DNA from: Azomonas tarimensis
GTDB lineage: Bacteria; Pseudomonadota; Gammaproteobacteria; Pseudomonadales; Pseudomonadaceae
Assembly (NCBI RefSeq): GCF_042648805.1
Contig: NZ_JBHRXZ010000022.1
Location: 941,253 to 1,005,252, forward strand
Direction of reading: 5' to 3'
Length of the DNA stretch: 64,000 nt
Shown: in pieces, positions 1 through 8,619 of the stretch
Layout of the letters: every line of letters starts with the position of its first letter
Numbering within the stretch: the stretch's first letter is position 1
The notes under the pieces: generated by a model
The model's database searches: none
What the model was told of the DNA's origin: nothing
The model's input: only the letters and a program-made list of their open reading frames with translations
Made by a program: the position numbers and the translations under genes

Positions 1-2220
1 TTTGGCGACTCCATCCGCATCGCGGTGGAGGCCCGCGAAGGCAACATCTTCGATGCCGAGTACCTGACCGAACTGGCCGCGATCAACGACGAGATCTTCC
101 TGCTGCCGGGCGTGGACCGGCCCTGGATGAAGTCGATCTTCACGCCGGTGGTGCGCTGGACCGAGGTCACCGAGGAGGGCTTCACCGGCGGGCCGGTGCT
201 GCCGCATGACTACGACGGTTCGGCACGGGCGATCCGCGATCTGCGCATCAATATAGGTCGGGCTGACGTGGTCGGCAGCCTGGTGGCCCACGACTACCGC
301 TCCAGCATGATCATCGTGCCGCTGCTCTCGACCGATGCCGAGGGCAACCCGGTCGACTACGACCAGCTGTCCCGCGCGATCGAGGACATCCGCCAGCGCT
401 ACGCCGAGGGTCCGGACGCCAAGGTCAACATGTATGTCATCGGCTTCGCCAAGCTGATCGGCGACCTGATCGCCGGGCTGGAAAAGGTGATGCTGTTCTT
501 CCTGGTCGCCGTGGCCATCGCCCTGGTGATCATCTACGTCTACACCCGCTGCATCCGCAGTACGCTGCTGGTGCTGGGCTGTTCGATCGTCGCGGTGATC
601 TGGCAGCTCGGGCTGGTGGTGCTGATGGGCTATGACCTGGACCCGTTCTCGATGCTGGTGCCCTTCCTGGTGTTCGCCATCGGCGTGAGCCACGGCGCGC
701 AGAAGATGAACGGCATCATGCAGGACATCGGCCGCGGCACCCACAAGCTGATCGCCGCACGCTTCACCTTCCGCCGGCTGTTTCTCGCCGGGATGACGGC
801 GCTGCTGGCTGACGTGGTCGGCTTCGCGGTGCTGATGATCATCGACATCCCGGTGATCCGCGAACTGGCGCTGACCGCCAGCGTCGGGGTCGGCGTGCTG
901 ATCTTCACCAACCTGATCCTGATTCCGGTGATGCTGTCCTACGTCGGCGTCTCGCCCAAGGCCGCCCAGCGTAGCCTGGCGGCCGAGCGTGGCGAGGGTA
1001 GCGGCAGTCGTGGCGTGGGCAACCGGCTCTGGGGTGGACTGGCGCACTTCACCGAGCGGCGCTATGCCGTGACGGTGATCCTCGTCTCCGCGGCGCTCGG
1101 CGTGTGGGGCTTTGCCACCTCGCTGCAGCTGCAGGTGGGCGATCTGGATGCCGGCGCACCGGAGCTTCGCCCGGACTCGCGCTACAACCTGGACAATGCC
1201 TTCATCACCTCGCACTACGGCATTTCCAGCGACGTCTTCGCGGTGATGGTGCGCACCCCGGACGATGGCTGCCGCGCCTACGAAACCCTGGTCGAAGTGG
1301 ACCGCCTGGGCTGGGAACTGGCGCAGGTGCCTGGCGTGCAGCGCACCGTGTCGCTGGCCGACACCGTCCGCGGCTACACCGCCGGGATGTTCGAGGGCAA
1401 TCCGAAGTGGGCGACCATCAGCGACAACCAGGGGATTCTCGATGCGCAGATCGGCAACGCGGTGTCCTGGAACTCCGAGTTCCTCAACACCAGCTGCAAC
1501 CTGACCCCGGTGCTGGCGTATCTCTCCGACCACAAGGCCGACACACTCGACCGGGTGCTCGGCGTTGCCCAGCGCTTCGCCGAGGAGCACAGCACTGATG
1601 ATCGCCAGTTCCTGCTGGCCGCCGGCAACGCCGGGGTCGATGCCGCGACCAACCAGGTGGTACGTGAAGCCAACCGCAAGATGCTGCTGTACGTCTACGC
1701 GGCGGTGGCGCTGCTGTGCCTGATCACCTTCCGCAGCTGGCGTGCGGTGGTGGTGGCGCTGGTGCCGCTGATCATCACCTCGATTCTTGCCGAGGCGCTG
1801 ATGGTGCACCTGAACATGGGCATGAAGGTGGCGACCCTGCCGGTGGTGGCCCTGGGCGTGGGAATCGGCGTGGACTACGCGATTTACCTGCTGAGTACCC
1901 AGCTGGCCTTCCAGCGCACCGGGATGAGCGTCGCCGAGGCCTACCGCAAGGCGCTGTCCACGACGGGCAAGGTGGTCGCCCTGGTCGGCGTGACCCTCGC
2001 CGCCGGCGTCATCACCTGGGTCTGGTCGCCGATCAAGTTCCAGGCCGACATGGGCGTGCTGCTGACCTTCATGTTCGTCTGGAACATGCTCGGTGCGCTG
2101 ACGCTGGTGCCGGCACTGTCCCACTTCCTGCTTCAGGGTGAATCGCGGCGCGCCATGCTGCACGCCGAATCCGAGCAGACCCCCGACAACAACAATGCGG
2201 TCGCCGGAGGCCAGATCTGA
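1..2220 (+). CDS. RND/MMPL-family exporter, 5' partial
   Basis: Inner-membrane RND transporter of the MMPL type, the class that usually accompanies DUF1329/DUF1302 proteins in hydrophobic-substrate clusters. The frame is open from base 1 and reads FGDSIRIAVEAREGN, so the true start lies upstream; 739 residues are visible. A periplasmic domain is followed by a membrane block at about residues 160-240 (LGCSIVAVIWQLGLVVLMG, then a DPFSMLVPFLVFAIG segment), a second loop and a second membrane block near 570-710 with VVALGVGIGVDYAIYLL, the two-fold repeat of the family. The stop overlaps the next ATG by one base. Two DUF1329 genes farther on probably serve the same transport route; no DUF1302 channel is visible. 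The substrate is inferred to be a hydrophobic catabolic compound or intermediate. Confidence 0.88.
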   Translation, partial: FGDSIRIAVEAREGNIFDAEYLTELAAINDEIFLLPGVDRPWMKSIFTPVVRWTEVTEEGFTGGPVLPHDYDGSARAIRDLRINIGRADVVGSLVAHDYRSSMIIVPLLSTDAEGNPVDYDQLSRAIEDIRQRYAEGPDAKVNMYVIGFAKLIGDLIAGLEKVMLFFLVAVAIALVIIYVYTRCIRSTLLVLGCSIVAVIWQLGLVVLMGYDLDPFSMLVPFLVFAIGVSHGAQKMNGIMQDIGRGTHKLIAARFTFRRLFLAGMTALLADVVGFAVLMIIDIPVIRELALTASVGVGVLIFTNLILIPVMLSYVGVSPKAAQRSLAAERGEGSGSRGVGNRLWGGLAHFTERRYAVTVILVSAALGVWGFATSLQLQVGDLDAGAPELRPDSRYNLDNAFITSHYGISSDVFAVMVRTPDDGCRAYETLVEVDRLGWELAQVPGVQRTVSLADTVRGYTAGMFEGNPKWATISDNQGILDAQIGNAVSWNSEFLNTSCNLTPVLAYLSDHKADTLDRVLGVAQRFAEEHSTDDRQFLLAAGNAGVDAATNQVVREANRKMLLYVYAAVALLCLITFRSWRAVVVALVPLIITSILAEALMVHLNMGMKVATLPVVALGVGIGVDYAIYLLSTQLAFQRTGMSVAEAYRKALSTTGKVVALVGVTLAAGVITWVWSPIKFQADMGVLLTFMFVWNMLGALTLVPALSHFLLQGESRRAMLHAESEQTPDNNNAVAGGQI
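2188..2195 (+). promoter_or_regulatory. Crc/Hfq-type AAnAAnAA motif
   Basis: AACAACAA near the 3' end of the RND gene, 25 bases before the SDR start at 2220. It matches the catabolite-activity motif bound by Hfq with Crc in pseudomonads. Confidence 0.4.
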
Positions 2221-3020
2221 TGAAACGACTACAAGACAAGGTGGCACTGGTCATAGGTGCCGACAGCCGGGACAACATGGGCCAGGACATCGCCCGCCGC
2301 TTCGCCGAGGAAGGCGCGCGGCTGGTGATCTCCGGACGCAACCGGGAGGAGATGGCCCGTTTCGCCGAAGAGGTGGGCGGCACCCCTGTCAGCTGCGACA
2401 TCACCTCCAAGGCCGAGCTGCGGGCGGCCGTGGCCCATGCCAGGGAATGGGGCGGACGACTCGATATCGCCGTCAATTGCGCCGGCTGGGGCCTGACCCA
2501 GGGCTTCCTGGAAACTGGCGAGGATGAACTGGAGAAGATGATCGCGCTGCAGTTCAAGGGGCCGTTCATGTTTCTGCAGGCGGTGATCGAAGGCATGGAG
2601 CAGGGCGGTTCGATCATCCAGATCAGCTCCGCCACTACCCGTGCGGTGATCGAGAACTATGCCGCCTACATCGGCACCAAGGGTGGCATCGACCATGTGG
2701 TGCGCTGCGTGGCCAATGAATTCGGCACTCGCGGCATCCGTGCCAACTGCATCTCCCCAGGGCTTACCGAAACGCCGATGACCGCCGAGGCCATGGCCAC
2801 CCCGGGCGTGCGCGAATGCTTCACGGCCCGCTACCCGCTTGGCCGCATCGGCACCAAGGCGGACATCGCGGCGGCCGCGGTCTGGCTGGCCAGTGACGAG
2901 TGCTTTATGACCGGCGAGAACCTGCAGGTCAACGGCGGCTTGCTGCTGCGCGGCAACCCCACCGGCGCGGATGTGGGCGCGGCGGTGGAGCGGGCCCTGG
3001 CGGCCAAGGCCAACGGCTGA
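2220..3020 (+). CDS. SDR-family oxidoreductase (GADSRDNMG type)
   Basis: NAD(P)-dependent short-chain dehydrogenase, 266 aa. The usual TGxxxGxG loop is replaced by G13-ADSRDNM-G21, a longer loop shared with the SDR at 31799. The rest is classical: NCAGWG, ISSATT with the catalytic serine, YIGTK as YxxxK, and ISPGLTETPM. Start and the upstream RND stop share one base, so it is translationally coupled. The paralogue at 31799 aligns over nearly the full length, ending in the same ASDECFMTGxNLQVNGG stretch. It probably oxidises or reduces an alcohol/ketone of the island's substrate; which one cannot be read from sequence. Confidence 0.9.
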   Translation: MKRLQDKVALVIGADSRDNMGQDIARRFAEEGARLVISGRNREEMARFAEEVGGTPVSCDITSKAELRAAVAHAREWGGRLDIAVNCAGWGLTQGFLETGEDELEKMIALQFKGPFMFLQAVIEGMEQGGSIIQISSATTRAVIENYAAYIGTKGGIDHVVRCVANEFGTRGIRANCISPGLTETPMTAEAMATPGVRECFTARYPLGRIGTKADIAAAAVWLASDECFMTGENLQVNGGLLLRGNPTGADVGAAVERALAAKANG

Positions 3021-3032
3021 GGAGAACGGCGG

Positions 3033-3818
3033 ATGAGCGGGCAGGAAACGGCTGACAAACAAACCGGCAGGATTGATTGCGTGTTGATCGCCGCCGGCAA
3101 GTACCACGACATCGATTTCGCTCGACTGGAGCTCCTCAAGCTGCTGGGCGAGAACGAGCGTATCCGGGTGCGGGTGTTCGAGGATTATTCTGACCTTGAG
3201 GCCATCCGGACGGCGCGCTTTCTGGTCACCTACACCTGCGAGGTGATTCCTTCCGAAGCCGAGCAGCAGGCGCTGCGCCAGTGGGTGGAGGGGGGCGGGC
3301 GCTGGTATGCGCTGCACGGCACCAATTCCATCCTGCAGTTTCTCGACAACGGCCTGGTGGATACCCCTGACGGCGCCCCGGCGTTCATGGAACTGCTCGG
3401 CTCGCAGTTCGCCTCGCACCCCCCGATCGAGCCGTTTCGCGTGGACGTGGCGCAGCCGGAGCACCCGCTGGTGGCCGGCATCGAGCCCTTCGAGGTGAAC
3501 GACGAACGCTACCTGATGGACATGAAGGCCGAGGTGGAGGTGCTGCTGGACACCGAATTCGAGGGCGAGACCCCTGGATTCGTCCGCGACCGCTGGCACA
3601 AGCAGCGCCACCCGGTGCTCTACCTGCGACGCCTGGGCGAAGGGGCGGTGCTCTACCTCACCCTCGGCCACTGCCGGGGACATTACGACCTTCGCCCGCT
3701 GATGGACTTCTGGCCCCAGGTGGACCGCTGCGCCTGGGACTCACCGGTCTTCTACGACCTGCTGCGCCGTGGCCTGAACTGGGCGGCACGGCTCGACGAC
3801 GAGCAACAGCAAGCCTGA
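3033..3818 (+). CDS. ThuA-like domain protein
   Basis: 261-aa protein of the ThuA family (class I glutamine-amidotransferase-like fold, first named from trehalose utilisation). Family marks visible are YALHGTNS near residue 96, GSQFASHPP, HPLVAGIEPFEVNDERY, and a C-terminal GEGAVLYLTLGHCRGHYD. No signal peptide is evident. It sits 12 bases after an SDR and shortly before another, in the same orientation, with GAGGAG as ribosome-binding site. ThuA-like proteins have been linked to sugar and glycoside oxidation; here a role in acting on an oxidised or conjugated substrate is only a guess. Confidence 0.8.
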   Translation: MSGQETADKQTGRIDCVLIAAGKYHDIDFARLELLKLLGENERIRVRVFEDYSDLEAIRTARFLVTYTCEVIPSEAEQQALRQWVEGGGRWYALHGTNSILQFLDNGLVDTPDGAPAFMELLGSQFASHPPIEPFRVDVAQPEHPLVAGIEPFEVNDERYLMDMKAEVEVLLDTEFEGETPGFVRDRWHKQRHPVLYLRRLGEGAVLYLTLGHCRGHYDLRPLMDFWPQVDRCAWDSPVFYDLLRRGLNWAARLDDEQQQA

Positions 3819-3860
3819 CGGCGCCTGGCGTCGCTACAACCACAAGAAGAGGAAACACAC

Positions 3861-4619
3861 ATGGATCTCGGACTGCGTGGCAAGAAAGTGATCATCAACG
3901 GCGGCAGCCGCGGCATCGGCCGCCGGGCACTTGAAATGTACGCCGATGAGGGCTGCGACATCGCCTTTTTCTCCCGTGATGCCGGGCGCGTCGCCGACAC
4001 CGTCAAGGTACTCAAGGACAAGGGCGTGCAGGCCTTCGGCGATGCCTTCGACATGAACGACGGCGCGGCCTACGAGGCCTGGCTGAAGGATGCCGCCGAG
4101 CGCCTGGGCGGCTGCGACATCTTCATCCACAACGCCAGCTCGTCCGGCGCCCAGGGCACCATGGACTGGGAGATGAGCTTCCGCCTGGACATGATGGGCG
4201 CCGTCACCGGCTGCCAGACCCTGGAGGAAGCGCTGTCCGGTGGGGATGGTGGTTCGGTGATCCTGATGTCGAGCACCGCGGCGGTGGAAACCTTCATCTA
4301 CCCGCAAGCGTTCAACGCCATCAAGGCGGCGATCATCACCTACGGCAAGCAGCTCTCCGAGCTATGGGCGCCGAAGAACATCCGCGTCAACATGCTCTCC
4401 CCCGGCCCGACCGAGTACCCCGGCGGCAACTGGTCGGCGATCAAGGACGCCATGCCGGAACTGTACGAAAAGACCTTGTCGGAGATCCCCATGGGCCGTT
4501 TCGGCAGCGTCGACGACATCGCCCGGGCCATGGTCTTCCTGTCCAGCCCCATGTCGGCCTATACCACCGGGACCAACCTGGTGATCGATGGCGGCTTCAC
4601 CAAGCGCGTCCAGTTCTGA
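3861..4619 (+). CDS. SDR-family protein with catalytic Tyr replaced by Phe
   Basis: 252-aa short-chain dehydrogenase fold with an intact nucleotide loop (GGSRGIG, residues 14-20), HNASSSG and MSSTAA. The catalytic YxxxK is FNAIK: Phe151 and Lys155, with TTC at 4311-4313. The other eight SDRs in the window keep the Tyr. The protein may bind NAD(P) and act through another general acid, or catalyse a non-redox step. The C-terminus (TGTNLVIDGGFTKRVQF) is normal, so it is not truncated. An imperfect A-rich CAAGAAGAGG leader precedes it. Confidence 0.85.
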   Translation: MDLGLRGKKVIINGGSRGIGRRALEMYADEGCDIAFFSRDAGRVADTVKVLKDKGVQAFGDAFDMNDGAAYEAWLKDAAERLGGCDIFIHNASSSGAQGTMDWEMSFRLDMMGAVTGCQTLEEALSGGDGGSVILMSSTAAVETFIYPQAFNAIKAAIITYGKQLSELWAPKNIRVNMLSPGPTEYPGGNWSAIKDAMPELYEKTLSEIPMGRFGSVDDIARAMVFLSSPMSAYTTGTNLVIDGGFTKRVQF

Positions 4620-4634
4620 GCAAAGGAGCCAGCC

Positions 4635-5255
4635 ATGAAGCTCTACAGTTCGATCGGCCCCAATCCCCGCCTGGTACGGATGTTTCTCGCTGAAAAGGGC
4701 GTGGAGCTGCCGGTGGAGCAGGTGGACATCATGGCTGGCGTCAACCGTCAGCCAGCATTCCTTGCGCTCAACCCACTGGGGACCACGCCGGTGCTGGAGG
4801 TCGACGGCGGGCTTTGCATCGCCGAAACCACCGCTATCTGCGAATACCTGGAAGAGCGCTTCCCGACGCCGCGCCTGATCGGCAGCACCCTGGCCGAACG
4901 GGCCGAAACCCGCATGTGGTGGCGGCGGGTCGATCAGGCCGTCGTGCAACCCTTGACCGCGGGCTTTCGCGCCGCCGAAGGCTACGGCATGTTCAAGGAC
5001 CGGGTGCGCTGCTACCCGAGCGCAGCCGACGAGTTCAAGGCTGCCGCCCGGGAGGGGCTGATCTGGCTGGATGGGCAGATCGGCTCAGGCCCGTTCATCT
5101 GCGGTGAGCGGCTGACCGTCGTCGATTTGCTGCTGGTCTGTTTCGTGGAGTTCGGCGCGCTGGTGGGGCAACCCCTCGACAGCGAGGCCTGCCCCGGCCT
5201 GGCCCGCTGGCTGGATGGGATGAACACACGCCAGAGCGTGGCCGAAACCCGCTAG
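4635..5255 (+). CDS. glutathione S-transferase family protein
   Basis: 206 aa. An N-terminal thioredoxin-like domain (MKLYSSIGPNPRLVRM, then NPLGTTPVLE and the glutathione-binding AETTAICEYLEERFP near residues 63-77) is followed by a helical domain containing GERLTVVDLLLVCFVEF. It starts after AAGGAG, 15 bases past the SDR. GSTs in catabolic clusters can open epoxides, cleave ethers, dehalogenate or isomerise; the actual reaction here is unknown. Length and both domains are complete. Confidence 0.88.
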   Translation: MKLYSSIGPNPRLVRMFLAEKGVELPVEQVDIMAGVNRQPAFLALNPLGTTPVLEVDGGLCIAETTAICEYLEERFPTPRLIGSTLAERAETRMWWRRVDQAVVQPLTAGFRAAEGYGMFKDRVRCYPSAADEFKAAAREGLIWLDGQIGSGPFICGERLTVVDLLLVCFVEFGALVGQPLDSEACPGLARWLDGMNTRQSVAETR

Positions 5256-5352
5256 TGTCGCCGGGTGCGCCGGGGCATTGTTTTCGCACCACAAAGGTCT
5301 GAGCAGCACCAGACCCGTAGGAATGGTCTCGACCGCGAGCCGGACCAGGGGG

Positions 5353-5433
5353 GCGTCTTCGCGGCTAAAGCCGCTCCTACAAAAACCCGGCGCAGCGCCG
5401 ACCCTGTGGGGCGCGGCTTGAGCCGCGAATGAT
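5353..5433. repeat. REP-like palindrome cluster
   Basis: Three short palindromes in the 234-base gap between the GST and SDR genes: GCGGCT-AA-AGCCGC at 5361-5374, CGGCGC-A-GCGCCG at 5388-5400, and GCGGCT-TG-AGCCGC at 5413-5426. The GCCGCTCCTAC edge matches Pseudomonas REP ends. It may end the upstream transcript. Confidence 0.6.
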
Positions 5434-5489
5434 CGATACCTGATTTCACTGCTGTTGCACGAATAACAACCTACAAGAAGGATCGCAGC

Positions 5490-6242
5490 ATGCAATTTCA
5501 AGACAAGGTGGTACTGGTCACCGGCGCCGCTGGCGGCATCGGTGCCGGCACCGCGGCGGCCTTCGCCCGCGAGGGCGCGAAGGTGATGCTGGCGGACATC
5601 GACGCCGATCAGGGCGGGCAGCGCGTCGCCGAGGTCGAGGCCGCCGGCGGGCAGGCCGCCTTTCGCCGCTGCGATGTCAGCAAGTCCGAGGATATGCGCG
5701 CCCTGGTCGAAGAGACCATCGCCCGCTTCGGCCGCCTGGACATCCTGCATAACAATGCCGGCATCAGTGGCGGCACCGACTTCACCGCCGACATCAGCGA
5801 GGACGACTGGGACCGTGTCATCGCCATCAACCTCAAGGGCGTCTGGCTCGGCCTGAAGTACGCCATCCCGCCGATGCTGGAGCAGGGCGGAGGGGTCATC
5901 GTCAACACCGCCTCGGCGCTGGCGCTCACCGTGCTGCCCGGCTCTGCTCACTACAACGCCACCAAGCACGCGGTGGCCGGGCTGACGAAAACCGCCGCCA
6001 CCGAATACGCTCGCCACAGCATCCGCATCAACGCCGTCTGCCCCGGAGTGATTCGCACGGCCATGCTGCAAAACGCACCGAATCTGGCGGAGCTGGAGCC
6101 CAGGCTACTGGCGCTGCATCCGGCTGGCCGCCTGGGTGAGGTGGAGGAGGTGGTCAATGCGGTGCTCTGGCTCGCCTCCGATGGCGCTTCCTTCATGCAC
6201 GGTAGCCTGATGACCGTGGACGGCGGCTGGACTGCCGCCTGA
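5490..6242 (+). CDS. SDR-family oxidoreductase
   Basis: 250-aa classical SDR: TGAAGGIG near residue 11, NNAGISGG, NTASALAL, YNATK as catalytic YxxxK, and CPGVIRTAM. Its start follows AGAAGG and an imperfect A-rich leader (ATAACAACC). It begins a new stretch after a 234-base gap containing REP-like palindromes. It is canonical in every motif, so it is probably an NAD-dependent alcohol dehydrogenase or ketoreductase acting on an island intermediate. Confidence 0.9.
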   Translation: MQFQDKVVLVTGAAGGIGAGTAAAFAREGAKVMLADIDADQGGQRVAEVEAAGGQAAFRRCDVSKSEDMRALVEETIARFGRLDILHNNAGISGGTDFTADISEDDWDRVIAINLKGVWLGLKYAIPPMLEQGGGVIVNTASALALTVLPGSAHYNATKHAVAGLTKTAATEYARHSIRINAVCPGVIRTAMLQNAPNLAELEPRLLALHPAGRLGEVEEVVNAVLWLASDGASFMHGSLMTVDGGWTAA

Positions 6243-6314
6243 CGCCGACGGGCGAGGTTGTTGTCGGTCCTCGGCCGCGACCACGTCCTGCAGCTCCTAA
6301 TTCGAGGTCTGTGC

Positions 6315-7490
6315 ATGAACGGCATCTGGTTGAAGATTGTCCTGGTGTATCTGTTCGGCCTGGCGGCCACTTCGCCGTTGGGCATGATGGGGCCACTGGT
6401 TGGGGACATTCAGCGGCACTTCATGGTGGACAGTCAGGCCGTGGGCATCGCGCTTGCCGGGCAGCTGTTGCCGCTGGCCTTCGCCGGGCTGGCGATGGGC
6501 TGGCTGATCGACCGGCTCGGCCCGCGGCGGCTGCTTTGCATCGGCGTGCTGCTGATGGCGCTGGGCGCACTGGCCAATGCCTGGACCGGTCACTTTGCGG
6601 TATTTCGCGGCGCCTTGCTGCTGCAGGGGCTGGCGCTGGTGGCGCTGCTCACCTCCGGCCAGAGCCTGCTGATGATCATGACTGACGGTCGTCGGCAGGT
6701 TCAGGCGCTGACCCTGTGGTCCACGGTGGCGCCGGTGGGTTACGCGGTTGGCGCGGTGCTGGTGTCGTTTTTTGCCGGGAGCGGGCAATGGCAGTCGGCA
6801 TTCCAGGTCCACGGCGTGGCCTTGCTGGTCCTTGGCGTGGCCAGCCTGCTGCTGCCGCGGATCCGCATGACCCTGGCCGCCGGCCATTTCCGCGCGGTGT
6901 TGCGCAATCGCGGGGTGCTGCGCTTCGGTCTTGGCCTGAGCCTGGCCTCATTGGCCGGTGTGGGCACCAACGTGATCGGTGCGCTCTATCTGAACCAGGT
7001 GCATGGCGTTTCGCCGGGCCTGAGCGCGCAGATCATGGCCGTGGCCAGCCTGTCGGGGATCATCGGCAGCGTAGTGGCAGGCGTGCTGCTGGCCCGTGGC
7101 GTGGGCGGGCGCACCGCCGGAGCGCTGATCGCCTTGATCGCCGTGTGCGGCGGGGCCGCTTTCTATGTGCCCTGGGGCGTGCTGCCCGTCGCGCTGGCGG
7201 GCGCCATCGCCCAGCAGGTCGCCATGGGCGGCTTCATCGCCGTGACCTATTCGCTGCTGCCCCGGGTCTTGCCCGACCCCGGCATGTCCGGCACCGCGGT
7301 CGGCATGGTCGGGCAGATCACCGGCCTTGGCGCCACGGCGGCGGCCCCCTTGTTCCTGACTGTGCTGGCCCTGGGCCAGTGGCGCTACCTACTGGCGCTG
7401 GTCGCCCTGGCCTGGGCGGCCAGCCTGCTGCTGATGCCTTCGGCCCGGGCGGCCATGCCTGGCGCGGGGGAAGCCGTCGCCGCCGCCTGA
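6315..7490 (+). CDS. MFS transporter
   Basis: 391-aa major facilitator permease with twelve predicted hydrophobic segments. The loop between helices 2 and 3 reads GWLIDRLGPRRLL, the MFS signature near residues 65-77. ATG 6315 is preferred over an upstream in-frame TTG because GAGGT sits six bases before it and the protein then begins with helix 1 (IWLKIVLVYLFGLAATSPLG). Probably imports a substrate or exports an intermediate. It is the only MFS gene in the island. Confidence 0.85.
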   Translation: MNGIWLKIVLVYLFGLAATSPLGMMGPLVGDIQRHFMVDSQAVGIALAGQLLPLAFAGLAMGWLIDRLGPRRLLCIGVLLMALGALANAWTGHFAVFRGALLLQGLALVALLTSGQSLLMIMTDGRRQVQALTLWSTVAPVGYAVGAVLVSFFAGSGQWQSAFQVHGVALLVLGVASLLLPRIRMTLAAGHFRAVLRNRGVLRFGLGLSLASLAGVGTNVIGALYLNQVHGVSPGLSAQIMAVASLSGIIGSVVAGVLLARGVGGRTAGALIALIAVCGGAAFYVPWGVLPVALAGAIAQQVAMGGFIAVTYSLLPRVLPDPGMSGTAVGMVGQITGLGATAAAPLFLTVLALGQWRYLLALVALAWAASLLLMPSARAAMPGAGEAVAAA

Positions 7491-7515
7491 GCATCTGCGC
7501 AGCCCATGACCCGAT

Positions 7516-7523
7516 AACAACAA
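7516..7523 (+). promoter_or_regulatory. Crc/Hfq-type AAnAAnAA motif
   Basis: AACAACAA directly before the AGAGG ribosome-binding site of the MDR gene at 7537. Confidence 0.5.
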
Positions 7524-7536
7524 GAGGACGACACCC

Positions 7537-8619
7537 ATGACCTTGCTCAACCGCCAGCTGTGCCTGGACTCGCGCCCCCAGGGCGTACCCAACGCGAACA
7601 ATGTCCGCCTGCGCAGCGCTCCGTTGCGCCGGCCCGGGCCGGGGCAGGTGCTCCTGCAAAACCTGTATCTCTCGATGGACCCGGCGATTCGCGGCTGGAT
7701 GAGCGACAAGCCAAGCTACATGCCGCCCATCGCCCTGGGCGATCCGGTGCGCAGCTCGACGCTTGGCCGAGTAGTGGAAAGCCGTCACCCTGATTTCCAA
7801 GTCGGCGATATCGTGGTCGGCCTCGCGGCCAACGGCTGGGAAGATTTCAGCCTCACCGCGGGCGAGCGGCTGGACCGGATCGAGCCCGACCCGCGCTTTC
7901 CCCTCAGCCACTACCTCAGCGTATTCAGCGCGGTGGGCCTGACGCCCTATTTCGGTGTGCTCGATATCGGCAAGCCGAAGCCGGGCGAAACCATGCTGGT
8001 GAGCGCCGCGGCTGGCGCGGTGGGCTCGCTGGCCGGGCAAATCGCCAAGATAGAGGGGTGCCGCACCGTAGGCCTGGTGGGCAGCGACGAAAAATGTCGC
8101 TGGATCGTCGAGGAGCTGGGTTACGACTTCGCCATCAATTACAAGACCTGCCGCAACCTCACCCACGCCATCGCCGAGGCCTGCCCGGCCGGGGTGGACA
8201 TTTATTTCGACAACGTCGGTGGCGAGGTGCTGGACGCGGCGCTGTTGAACATGAACAACGTTGGCCGCGTGGTCTTCTGCGGCGCCATCGCCCAGTACAA
8301 CACCGAGCAGCCGGTGCCCGGCCCGTTCAACTACTGGCAGATCCTGGCGCGCAGCCTCACCGTGCGCGGCTTCATCTCTCCGGAATTCAAGGACCGCTTC
8401 GGCGAAGGCATCGCCCAGATGAGCGACTGGATCGCTGACGGCCGGCTGGTGTTCACCGAGGACATGGTCGAGGGGCTGGAAAATACGCTGGAAGCCTTTA
8501 GCCGTCTGTTCACCGGCGCCAACCGGGGCAAGCTGATGGTGAAGGTGCGTGACCCCTCGGAGCCGGCGCCGACACTTGAAGAGATCCGCAACGCGGCGGA
8601 GCAACCGGCCCATGTCTGA
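7537..8619 (+). CDS. MDR-family NADP-dependent oxidoreductase, copy 1
   Basis: 360 aa, zinc-free medium-chain reductase related to prostaglandin/alkenal reductases. It shows RRPGPGQVLLQNLYLSMDP, the nucleotide loop SAAAGAVGSLAGQIAK, GSDEKCRWIVEELG, and YFDNVGGEVLDAALL. No zinc-ligand pattern is present. Such enzymes reduce alpha,beta-unsaturated ketones or aldehydes with NADPH. Two paralogues lie at 20975 and 28565, so several enone-type intermediates may be handled. It overlaps the next SDR by 8 bases. Confidence 0.88.
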   Translation: MTLLNRQLCLDSRPQGVPNANNVRLRSAPLRRPGPGQVLLQNLYLSMDPAIRGWMSDKPSYMPPIALGDPVRSSTLGRVVESRHPDFQVGDIVVGLAANGWEDFSLTAGERLDRIEPDPRFPLSHYLSVFSAVGLTPYFGVLDIGKPKPGETMLVSAAAGAVGSLAGQIAKIEGCRTVGLVGSDEKCRWIVEELGYDFAINYKTCRNLTHAIAEACPAGVDIYFDNVGGEVLDAALLNMNNVGRVVFCGAIAQYNTEQPVPGPFNYWQILARSLTVRGFISPEFKDRFGEGIAQMSDWIADGRLVFTEDMVEGLENTLEAFSRLFTGANRGKLMVKVRDPSEPAPTLEEIRNAAEQPAHV

